The position numbers and the translations under genes are program-made. Shown piece after piece: positions 18,208 through 26,996 of a stretch of 34,565 nucleotides of DNA (position 1 is the stretch's first letter; every line of letters starts with the position of its first letter). Source of the DNA: Flavobacteriaceae bacterium (GTDB taxonomy: Bacteria; Bacteroidota; Bacteroidia; Flavobacteriales; Flavobacteriaceae); assembly GCA_947457105.1 (NCBI GenBank), contig CANGUP010000016.1, forward strand, positions 1-34,565, written 5' to 3'. Below the pieces are notes generated by a model. The model was not told the DNA's origin and searched no databases. It saw only the letters and a list, made by a program, of their open reading frames with translations.

Positions 18208-19272
18208 ATGAGGATAATTCGACTTTCCACTTTCTTGGATTATGGAGGTATAGAATCCAAAATGGTCAACTTATCAACTTATTCTGATGAAAATGAGTGG
18301 TGGTTTTGTGCCATTGGAAAAGGTGGGGACGCAGAGAAAAAAATAGAAAAAAACAATAAGATTGTAAAATGCTTAAAGCTTTCCGTTAAGATTCCGAGTT
18401 TTATCTCGATTGTTAGGCTTTATCTTTATTTCAAAAAACACAAACCCCATGTAGTACATTCTTCTGGAGCTGAAGCCAACTTTCATGGCACAATAGCAGC
18501 CAGATTGGCGGGAATAAAAATAATAGTTTCCGAAGAAATTGGCATCCCAAATCATACCTGGAAAGCTATTTTACTTTTTAAATGGATTTACAATATGTCA
18601 GACTTTGTTGTAGGCGAATCCCAAACTGTAATGAATTACCTTAAAGAAAATTACAACATTAGAGAAGATAAACTAAAAGTAATATCAAATTTTACGCTTT
18701 TTTCAGATTTAGAAAAACAGGAGCCTAAATCCGTTACAGAGCCTTTTACAATTGTTTCTATTTCCAGGCTTGAACCTGTCAAAAACATTGAAGGAGTAAT
18801 AAAAGTCGTGCACCTATTAAAACAAAAACAGTTTAAAATCAAATACATCATTGTGGGCGATGGTCGATCAAGAAATTCAATCCAAAACCTTATCAAAGAT
18901 CTTAATCTCCACGATGAAATAAAATTAGTAGGCTACCAGAATGATCCAAAAAAATTCCTTACTCAAGCTGATTTATATGTGTTGAATTCATTAACAGAAG
19001 GATTTTCAAATTCTCTTTTAGAAGCAATGTATAGCAAAATTCCCTCTATATCAACTGATGTTGGAGCAGCTAAAGAAATGATTGAAGATGGGATTTCAGG
19101 TTGGATTGTAAAAACAGATAATGAAATGGAACTTTTTGAAAAAATAAAAAGTGTAATTCAATCCGAAAAATCAACCCGAATACAAATTGGATCAAATGGT
19201 CATAATCATGTTGTAAAAACATACTCATTAGAGTCTCATGTACAATCGTTATTAAAACTCTACAAATCATGA
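18208..19272 (+). CDS. GT4-family glycosyltransferase
   Basis: VHSSGAEANFHGTIAARLAGIK, ISRLEPVKNIEGVIK, YIIVGDGRSRNSIQNLI, NSLTEGFSNSLLEAMYSKIPSISTDVGAAKEMI. Confidence 0.9.
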   Translation: MRIIRLSTFLDYGGIESKMVNLSTYSDENEWWFCAIGKGGDAEKKIEKNNKIVKCLKLSVKIPSFISIVRLYLYFKKHKPHVVHSSGAEANFHGTIAARLAGIKIIVSEEIGIPNHTWKAILLFKWIYNMSDFVVGESQTVMNYLKENYNIREDKLKVISNFTLFSDLEKQEPKSVTEPFTIVSISRLEPVKNIEGVIKVVHLLKQKQFKIKYIIVGDGRSRNSIQNLIKDLNLHDEIKLVGYQNDPKKFLTQADLYVLNSLTEGFSNSLLEAMYSKIPSISTDVGAAKEMIEDGISGWIVKTDNEMELFEKIKSVIQSEKSTRIQIGSNGHNHVVKTYSLESHVQSLLKLYKS

Positions 19273-20399
19273 TCAGAGTATTACAAATAATTGATACTAT
19301 GGGCTCTGGCGGAGTTGAAAGAAGAAGACTTTCAATGGCTAAGCTTTTAGATAAATCAAAATTTGAACTTAGGATAATCTGCACCAATGCAGTTGGCAAT
19401 TTAAAGGATGAATTCACTGAGTTAGGAGTTGAAGTAAATGTCATCGGTGACTTAAAATCTTTTTATGATATCAAACAACATCGAAAGGTAATTGCAATTA
19501 TCAATGGATATAAACCGCACATAATCCATGGAGCTGTTTTTGAAGGTGTTACTATGGCATCAATCAATGGGTTTGTAAAACGGGTTCCGATAATTATTCT
19601 TGAAGAAACTTCTGATCCGCAAAACAGGCGTTTTAAAGGGCATTTGCTAATGAAGCTACTTTCACTTACTTCAAACAAAGTTATTGGCGTTTCACCCGCA
19701 TGTGTATATTATCTCCAACGAAAATTACTTATTTCTCCAAAAAAAGCAGTACTTATAACCAACGGAGTATCTGTTCCTGAAATCAGTACAGATGTGTTTA
19801 AACAAAAAGTTAGAGAGAACTTTAAAATTAAGAAAGATGAAATAGTAATTGGCTCTGTGGGCCGTATGTCATCTGACAGCCATAAAAGATTTTCAGATTT
19901 GATTAAGGCATTTGCATTATTAATTCAAAAAGGTATAAAGGCCAAACTAATTCTTGTTGGTGATGGACCGGAAAAGAATAACTACTTCAAATTAGTTGAA
20001 GAATGCCAAATAACAAAGCATGTAATTTTTGCAGGTTATCAAGATAATGTGAACGACTTTTACTCTGTTTTTGATATCTTCTCTTTGGTTTCGGCTTACG
20101 AAGCATTCGGGCTTGTCTTAGCCGAAGCTATGCTGCATAAACTTCCTATAGTAGCAACGAATGTTGGCGGTATTCCATTTATAATTGAAGATAATAAAAA
20201 TGGATTTCTAGTAAATAAGTTTGACGTAAATGCCATTGCTTCAAAACTTGAAATGCTCTCGAATGATGAAAACTTAAGAAAGGAGTTTGGACTAAATGGC
20301 TATAAAAAAGCACTTTCAGATTATACTGAAGAACGATATATCCAAAACATTGAAACACTTTATTATGAATTGTTGCATAAAAAATCTATATACACATGA
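19269..20399 (+). CDS. GT4-family glycosyltransferase
   Basis: Starts in an ATGA overlap; MGSGGVERRR, IIHGAVFEG, ILVGDGPEKNNY, SAYEAFGLVLAEAMLHKLPIVATNVGGIPFII. Confidence 0.9.
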   Translation: MIRVLQIIDTMGSGGVERRRLSMAKLLDKSKFELRIICTNAVGNLKDEFTELGVEVNVIGDLKSFYDIKQHRKVIAIINGYKPHIIHGAVFEGVTMASINGFVKRVPIIILEETSDPQNRRFKGHLLMKLLSLTSNKVIGVSPACVYYLQRKLLISPKKAVLITNGVSVPEISTDVFKQKVRENFKIKKDEIVIGSVGRMSSDSHKRFSDLIKAFALLIQKGIKAKLILVGDGPEKNNYFKLVEECQITKHVIFAGYQDNVNDFYSVFDIFSLVSAYEAFGLVLAEAMLHKLPIVATNVGGIPFIIEDNKNGFLVNKFDVNAIASKLEMLSNDENLRKEFGLNGYKKALSDYTEERYIQNIETLYYELLHKKSIYT

Positions 20400-20455
20400 A
20401 AAATTTACTTTTTATCACATTGGATGGTCATCAAATGAGTCAGGCCGATAGATAA
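20396..20455 (+). pseudogene. Orphan 20-codon 5' fragment resembling the start of the 21060 glycosyltransferase
   Basis: ATG 20396 overlaps the previous stop as ATGA; MKNLLFITLDGHQMSQADR* vs MKNILFITWDGPQTSYMEG at 21060; about 36/45 nt identical over the first 15 codons. Confidence 0.55.
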
Positions 20456-20772
20456 TTTACGATTCCATAACTATCCATTATTTTGCATGAAGCATAGAAG
20501 AAAAGGTTTAAAATTTTGGTAATGGTTCATTAAATTAAATAGTTTACAATTGTTTATGGTATTAATTATTTTATTTATGAGCTGATTTGACCTTTTATTT
20601 ACATAATATTTATTAAGTCCATATAATTCTACACCTGATTGTCTTGGATAGAAATGGGTATAGTTGGAGTCTATCTTACTGACAGGAAACTAGAATTCTA
20701 GTTTTTGTTTAAATGAAAGTAATCTAATTTCCTGGTTTTAAAACTGAACTTCAATTATATTTTTAGTCATAG

Positions 20773-20855
20773 AGCTAAGTTAAAACCAATAATTCATTAA
20801 ATAAAAAATTCTTAATTATCCAAGCATAATGCCATTTTAACTTAGCTTTTTTTTA
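20773..20855 (+). other. 13-bp perfect inverted repeat followed by T-rich tract; possible terminator or structured RNA
   Basis: AGCTAAGTTAAAA (20773-20785) and TTTTAACTTAGCT (20835-20847) flank 49 nt that contains a nested ATAATT/AATTAT; followed by TTTTTTTATTTTT. Confidence 0.5.
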
Positions 20856-21059
20856 TTTTTTAGTTATTTATTTTCTTTCAATTTGTTTACTTAATGTTAA
20901 TACTAATTGTTTTTTGAAATATGTTAAATTTAAAACTTAAACTTTTGTTCAGTCATTCTATTTCTCATATATCTTATTTTTATTTTAAATGCCGTTTCTT
21001 AATATCAAAAGATAAATTTTTCACTGAACAAATTGTAGAAAGTAAATATTAATAGTACA

Positions 21060-22250
21060 ATGAAAAATATACTTTTTATTACTTGGGATGGACCACAAAC
21101 CAGTTACATGGAAGGTTTGTTTATGCCTATTTTTGCTCAAATTCAAAAACAAAGTAGTTACCGCTTTCATGTTATTCAATTTACTTGGGGTGCCAAAAAG
21201 AGGTTATTGATTACTGAAAAAAAAGCTAACGAACTAAATATAATATATACCGCTAAAAAGGTATTTAGATATCCCAACTCGACAATAGGCAGTTTGTTAA
21301 CTGTATATAGTGCAATTCCATTTATAAACAAATATATTGATACCCACGCTATAGATATTGTAATGCCTCGCAGTATTATTCCATCAATTATGGTAAATCG
21401 GCTAAAAAAATCAACCTATAAAATCCTATTTGATGCTGATGGGTTACCCATAGAAGAGCGCGTTGATTTTTCAGGTTTAAAAAAATCAAGCTATTTATAT
21501 ACTTTTTTAAAAAATGAAGAAAAGTCGCTATTAAAGAAAGCGGAAACTGTAATTACCCGCTCTAAAAAAGCCATTAAGTTTCATTTAGAACATTTGGATT
21601 ATGGTAATAGTGATAAATTTTTTGTGGTTACAAATGGAAGAGACATTAATTTTTTCAAATCCAATGCTGATGATAACAAGCAAATAAGAATGGAATTTGA
21701 TTTAAAAATCGACACCAAAGTTTTCCTATACTGTGGTTCGCTTGGTCCGCAATATGGCTGGGATATAATGATTAAGATTTTTAAACGCTATTTACTAATC
21801 AATCACAATTCAGTATTTGTAATCTTAACCGGGAATGAAGACTTTGCCAAAAAGAGAATCCCAACGTATTTGCTTAATCATATAATAATAAAGACTTGTA
21901 CTTATGAAGAAGTTCCAAAGTATTTGGCAATTGGTGATGTGGCATTCGCAATAAGAGACCCAAAGCCAAGCATGCAGGGAGTTGCTCCAATAAAATTGGG
22001 AGAATATTTGTTAATGGGTATTCCGACTATTGCTTCTTCCGGCATTGGTGATACTGACGAAATTTTATCGAAAAACAAGAATTGTTTCTTATTTGATCAT
22101 ATGGCTTCAGATGTTATTGACCAAGCGCTTCTTTTTATTGATAAGACTGTAGAATTTAAAAAAGATGAAATACGAGAATTTGGCATTCACCATTTCTCTA
22201 TCGAGAGCAGTGCTTCTAGTTACCTTAATGCAATAAACAATTGTTCGTGA
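21060..22250 (+). CDS. Glycosyltransferase (GT4-like)
   Basis: FDADGLPIEERVDFSG, VTNGRDINFF, VFLYCGSLGPQYGWDIMIKIF, GVAPIKLGEYLLMGIPTIASSGIGDTDEI. Confidence 0.82.
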   Translation: MKNILFITWDGPQTSYMEGLFMPIFAQIQKQSSYRFHVIQFTWGAKKRLLITEKKANELNIIYTAKKVFRYPNSTIGSLLTVYSAIPFINKYIDTHAIDIVMPRSIIPSIMVNRLKKSTYKILFDADGLPIEERVDFSGLKKSSYLYTFLKNEEKSLLKKAETVITRSKKAIKFHLEHLDYGNSDKFFVVTNGRDINFFKSNADDNKQIRMEFDLKIDTKVFLYCGSLGPQYGWDIMIKIFKRYLLINHNSVFVILTGNEDFAKKRIPTYLLNHIIIKTCTYEEVPKYLAIGDVAFAIRDPKPSMQGVAPIKLGEYLLMGIPTIASSGIGDTDEILSKNKNCFLFDHMASDVIDQALLFIDKTVEFKKDEIREFGIHHFSIESSASSYLNAINNCS

Positions 22251-23314
22251 AAGTACTTTACCTAACAAAATACAGCCGAAACGGTGCTAGTAGTCGTTTA
22301 AGAAGTTATCAGTACTTTTCCTATTTGGAGAATGAAGGTATAATAGTAACTGTAAAACCTTTTTTTAATGAGAATTATTTAAAGCAATTATATGCTAAAA
22401 ATAAACTATCTAAGTTAGTACTAACTCAATTTTATTTCAAAAGATTCACCGTGCTTTTTAGCATTTTTCGATATGAAATTATAGTTATTGAGAAAGAAAT
22501 CTTTCCGTATTTTTTTAGTTGGTTTGAAAGACTGTTTTTTTTGCTGAACATAAAGTATATTGTTGATTACGACGATGCCATTTTTCACAACTATGACTTG
22601 AACACTAATAAATTAGTTCGTTTTTTTCTTAAAAATAAGATTGAGACGGTCATGAAATGTAGCACTTGTGTTTTAACGGGCAATAATTATTTGGCCGCCA
22701 AAGCCAAACAATCCGGTGCTCTTAAAATTGTAGATTTTCCAACCGTTATTGATATCAAGAATTATACACCAAAGCACTATGGTAAATTAAAAAATAAAGT
22801 AGTTATTGGTTGGATTGGTTCTCCAACTACTTTTAAATATGTAAAAAATATCGCTCCACTTCTATCAAGATTATATGAATTACATCCCTTTGAACTTCAT
22901 ATCATTGGAGCTGAGGAGAGGCTTGATTTTATAGGAACCGTTAAATATCCTAAATGGTCTGAGCAGAACGAAGTAACTTTACTATCAAACATAGATATAG
23001 GAATTATGCCCTTGGAAGATACACTTTGGGAGCAAGGAAAATGTGCATATAAATTAATTCAGTATATGGGTTGTGGCTTACCAGTAGTTGCCTCTTCAAT
23101 TGGAATGAATAAAGAAGTTATAGAAGATAATCGTAATGGGTTCTTAGTTAATAACGACAATGACTGGATTGAAAAGTTAAGTGTCTTGATTAAAAATGCT
23201 AGGTTAAGAAAAGAATTTGGAGAAGCCGGTAGAAAAAAAATAGAATTGGAATTTAGTTTAGAGTTAAACGCACAAAAATTAATTCCACTTTTGAAAGATG
23301 TCAGCAGAAAGTAA
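22241..23314 (+). CDS. Glycosyltransferase (GT4-like)
   Basis: VDYDDAIFHNYD, IGWIGSPTTFKYV, CAYKLIQYMGCGLPVVASSIGMNKEVIEDNRNGFLV; first codon is GTG or nearby, overlaps the previous gene by 10 bp. Confidence 0.84.
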   Translation: MFVKVLYLTKYSRNGASSRLRSYQYFSYLENEGIIVTVKPFFNENYLKQLYAKNKLSKLVLTQFYFKRFTVLFSIFRYEIIVIEKEIFPYFFSWFERLFFLLNIKYIVDYDDAIFHNYDLNTNKLVRFFLKNKIETVMKCSTCVLTGNNYLAAKAKQSGALKIVDFPTVIDIKNYTPKHYGKLKNKVVIGWIGSPTTFKYVKNIAPLLSRLYELHPFELHIIGAEERLDFIGTVKYPKWSEQNEVTLLSNIDIGIMPLEDTLWEQGKCAYKLIQYMGCGLPVVASSIGMNKEVIEDNRNGFLVNNDNDWIEKLSVLIKNARLRKEFGEAGRKKIELEFSLELNAQKLIPLLKDVSRK

Positions 23315-24347
23315 AAACAGATATCTTGATGTACTGCAGATCTTTAGGGGTATTGCAGCATTGATGGTTGTAATACATCATGCAATTGGTTCATTACACT
23401 ATTATCATAATTTAGATTATGCGCTACTTAACTTTCTTGGGAAATTCGGGAAACTGGGGGTAGATTTCTTTTTTGTTTTGTCCGGATTTATCATTTCTTA
23501 TTCGGCTTATTACAAATACAATGAACCCGATTCATTTAAAAATTATCTACAGAATAGAATTATTAGGGTTTATGTTCCCTATCTGCCTATCGGTATTTTG
23601 ATGTACGTATTGTATGCTTTCCTTCCCGGTTTTTCTAATGGTAATCGTGAAATAAGTTTAGTGACTTCATTGACATTATTTCCGAAAGGAAATCCGGCAT
23701 TATCGGTTGCCTGGACACTTACTTTTGAGCTTGGTTTTTATTTGTTGTTCAGTATTTCATATTATTCTAAAAAAATATGGAACACTTTTGCCGTAATGTG
23801 GACTGTATTGATTTTGTTATTTAACTATAGCAAGTTGGACAACTCTCTAATTCTACAATATCATGTTTTTAGAGTATTTTTTTCAACTTATAATATCGAA
23901 TTTCTTATCGGTTATGTTCTGTCGTTAATTATTATTCATAAAATAAAAATCAGTTTAAACCAGAAGATACTGGGTTTATTTACATTGCTATTGCTTTATT
24001 TTGGCCCCATATTTTTTTCAATCGAAATACCAGAATTTTATTTTAATTTTTCATTTGCTTTGACGGTATTTTACTTATTGTATCTAGTCATTACCTCTTT
24101 CAGCAAAAAGATTCCTAAAACTGCATTGATGATGTATGTAGGTAATGCCTCGTTCTCGGTTTATCTAATTCATAATCCACTTCAAATGATGATATTACGA
24201 TTGTATCCAAAAATCAATTCGGTACCAAATCTTATTACATCCTTGATCTTAGTTTTATTTTTATCGAGTTTATTTGGATACCTATATTATCTTATATTTG
24301 AAAAAAAGTATATGGAATTCGTGAAATCTAAACTAAAAAAGAAATAA
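23298..24347 (+). CDS. Acyltransferase 3 family (membrane O-acyltransferase)
   Basis: LDVLQIFRGIAALMVVIHHAIGS, KFGKLGVDFFFVLSGFIISYSAYYK, NRIIRVYVPYLPIG, SVYLIHNPLQMMILR; multiple TM segments. Confidence 0.92.
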   Translation: MSAESKNRYLDVLQIFRGIAALMVVIHHAIGSLHYYHNLDYALLNFLGKFGKLGVDFFFVLSGFIISYSAYYKYNEPDSFKNYLQNRIIRVYVPYLPIGILMYVLYAFLPGFSNGNREISLVTSLTLFPKGNPALSVAWTLTFELGFYLLFSISYYSKKIWNTFAVMWTVLILLFNYSKLDNSLILQYHVFRVFFSTYNIEFLIGYVLSLIIIHKIKISLNQKILGLFTLLLLYFGPIFFSIEIPEFYFNFSFALTVFYLLYLVITSFSKKIPKTALMMYVGNASFSVYLIHNPLQMMILRLYPKINSVPNLITSLILVLFLSSLFGYLYYLIFEKKYMEFVKSKLKKK

Positions 24348-25499
24348 ATGGATTTCCTTTTTACAACTTTGTTTATTGTACTCGGATTAGTTTTTATCAA
24401 TAGTTTCAAAAGCAAATTATGTCTAAATAATTATAGTACACTTAAGCAGCTTTATTTTTTTCATCTATTGTTTGGGGTTTATTATTGTTTTTTCGTCTTA
24501 GGGGATTCTGTTGGGTATTGGAGACAACCCAAATTAATGTCTTTCAATAGTTTCCTTTATTCTTTTCAAGAAGAGCAAGGCACTAATTTCATGTATGCGT
24601 TAAATTATATTCCATCTAACATTTTGGGGCTTTCCTATTTTACAGGAACCATCATGTACAGCGTAATTGGGTTTATAGGTCTAACTTATTTTTATCTAGT
24701 AGCAATCGAGACGATCCCAAATAATCCAACATTCAAAGGATACTATTTATTTCCTCTTTTATTTTTTCTTCCCAATCTACATTTTTGGAGTTGTGCCGTG
24801 GGTAAAGACACCCTTTTATTTTTTTGTATTGGCATGTTTGTATACGGCCTAATGAGTGCTTATAAAAGATTGATTTTAATAATTTTAGCATTGGTACTGT
24901 CCTATTTAATTAGACCACACATCACATTATTTATGATGCTTGCTTTTGGATTTTCTATTATAATGACAACTAATAAGTCTTTGTTTCAAAGATTTTTCTT
25001 TTTTTCGATTATGATGGGGATCGCTATTTATATATTTCCATTAGTGATAAAATTTGCTAGAATAGAAGAAGCAACTGTAGATAACCTTAATGCTTTCGCC
25101 ATAAACAAAGCCTCATTATTAAGCAGATCACATACAGATTCAGCTATCGATATATCTTCCTATCCCATACCCCTAAAAATATTTACTTTTTTATTTCGCC
25201 CCTTCTTTTTTGACATTAATAGCTTACCATCATTACTTGCTTCCATCGAAAATACCTTGCTATTGATTTTAACTGTTAGTGTATTTAGAAATAAGCCTCT
25301 ACAATCATTCAAAAAAGCATCTTTTGTAATTAAGGGGATGATATATTTTTTAATTATTGGCACCATTGTGTTTTCGCAATCATTGGGTAATTTAGGAATT
25401 ATGATAAGAATGAGAAATATGTTTTTACCGGGATTAATAATATTTTTACTTTGGCATTTTTCTTACATAAATACAAACGAAAAAAACACTAATACCTAA
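24348..25499 (+). CDS. Polytopic membrane protein, candidate Wzy-type oligosaccharide repeat-unit polymerase
   Basis: About 10 hydrophobic segments, RPHITLFMM loop, position directly after the acyltransferase in a gene cluster with a flippase and no other polymerase candidate. Confidence 0.6.
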   Translation: MDFLFTTLFIVLGLVFINSFKSKLCLNNYSTLKQLYFFHLLFGVYYCFFVLGDSVGYWRQPKLMSFNSFLYSFQEEQGTNFMYALNYIPSNILGLSYFTGTIMYSVIGFIGLTYFYLVAIETIPNNPTFKGYYLFPLLFFLPNLHFWSCAVGKDTLLFFCIGMFVYGLMSAYKRLILIILALVLSYLIRPHITLFMMLAFGFSIIMTTNKSLFQRFFFFSIMMGIAIYIFPLVIKFARIEEATVDNLNAFAINKASLLSRSHTDSAIDISSYPIPLKIFTFLFRPFFFDINSLPSLLASIENTLLLILTVSVFRNKPLQSFKKASFVIKGMIYFLIIGTIVFSQSLGNLGIMIRMRNMFLPGLIIFLLWHFSYINTNEKNTNT

Positions 25500-25726
25500 A
25501 AAAAGTCAATTATTTTTTATTTTTTAATCCGTTATATAAATTAAATTCTACTGTTTAATCTTAACAAAATGTGAATTAATAATTAAGTCATTCCTTCCTT
25601 TTTAAATAATTGTAAAGATTCATATTGTCAACAAATAATATGATCAATTGGCGTTAAATTTGTTAGTATCTGTCGTTTATTACTAACAATTTAATTAAAG
25701 AATTAAATCAAAAAATTGAATAATTC

Positions 25727-26956
25727 ATGTCAATGCCAAGAAAAAAATTAATAAGGATTACTACAATTCCAATGACTTTAGACAAAATATTGGATGGACA
25801 GTTATCATTTATGAATAATCACTATGAAGTGATTGCTGTTTCTTCTGAAAAGGATTATTTGATAAAATGTGCTGAGAACGAAGGAGTTCGTTATAAGCAC
25901 ATTGAAATGACTAGAAAAATAACTCCATTAAAGGATTTTATTTCATTAGTGAACCTAGTTATTTTTCTGATCAAAGAAAAACCTTTAATAGTGCATTCAC
26001 ATACTCCAAAAGCCGGAATATTAGCAATGGTGGCATCAAGAATTGCCAACGTACCTATTCGTATACACACAGTCGGAGGTTTACCTCTAATGGAAGAAAC
26101 TAGTGGTAAAAAAAAGCTATTAGAAAGTATCGAAAAATTCACATATTCGCTTTCAACAATTGTTTTTACAAATTCAAGAGGACTTTACAATCATATTACA
26201 GAAAACAAGTATACCTCTTCAAGTAAAATAAAAGTTATTGGAAACGGAAGTTCTAACGGAGTAGATATAAATTATTTTTCACCTACACAAGGTTCAGAAA
26301 ATGAGCTGAAAAAATTGAAAGAAAGTCTTGGAATTTTTGAAGGCGATTTTACTTTCGTTTTTGTTGGAAGAGTAGTATCAGATAAAGGAATCAATGAGCT
26401 AGTGGAGGCGTTTGATAAACTTACACTTTGCACAAAAAAATTAAAATTAATATTAGTAGGAGAACAAGAATCTGATTTAGATCCTTTGAACAGAACTACT
26501 TTAGGAATTTTGAAAAAAAACAAGCAGATAATAGAGGTTGGTTTTCAAAAGGATATACGTCCATATTTAGAAATAAGTAATGTATTGGTACTACCAAGTT
26601 ATCGTGAAGGATTTCCAAATGTCATAATGCAAGCAGGAGCTATGGGGCTTCCAGTAATTGCTACCGATATAAATGGCTGCAATGAAATAATAGAACATGG
26701 TGTAAATGGTATTTTGATACGCAAAAAAAATACCGCTGAGATTGAAATAGCTCTTCTCATGTTAAAGAATAATGAAAAGCTCTACGAGAAACTAAGATCA
26801 AATGCCCGAAAGATGATAGTAACACGATTTGAACGTAAAAAAATATGTGAGAACATCTTGGATGAGTATAAATGGATGGAGAAAAATCATATGACAATAA
26901 AACATAAAGAACATTTTATCTATGTTAAAGCCGAACAGAGAGTAGTCTCTGAATAA
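25727..26956 (+). CDS. GT4-family glycosyltransferase
   Basis: VHSHTPKAGILAMVASRIANVPIRIHTVGGLPL, FVFVGRVVSDKGINELVEAF, LPSYREGFPNVIMQAGAMGLPVIATDINGCNEII. Confidence 0.93.
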   Translation: MSMPRKKLIRITTIPMTLDKILDGQLSFMNNHYEVIAVSSEKDYLIKCAENEGVRYKHIEMTRKITPLKDFISLVNLVIFLIKEKPLIVHSHTPKAGILAMVASRIANVPIRIHTVGGLPLMEETSGKKKLLESIEKFTYSLSTIVFTNSRGLYNHITENKYTSSSKIKVIGNGSSNGVDINYFSPTQGSENELKKLKESLGIFEGDFTFVFVGRVVSDKGINELVEAFDKLTLCTKKLKLILVGEQESDLDPLNRTTLGILKKNKQIIEVGFQKDIRPYLEISNVLVLPSYREGFPNVIMQAGAMGLPVIATDINGCNEIIEHGVNGILIRKKNTAEIEIALLMLKNNEKLYEKLRSNARKMIVTRFERKKICENILDEYKWMEKNHMTIKHKEHFIYVKAEQRVVSE

Positions 26957-26996
26957 TATAAATGTATTGCCCCCTTTATATGGATATACTATATTA

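Noticed and set aside
19070-19444. Minus-strand 124-aa ORF across the junction of two glycosyltransferase genes
   Set aside because: Antisense to two well-supported CDSs; no recognisable domain.
25655-25662. TAAATTTG as a -7 promoter element upstream of the 25727 glycosyltransferase
   Set aside because: Matches TAnnTTTG but no TTG lies at the expected spacing (nearest suitable is about 27 bp away), so not called as a promoter.
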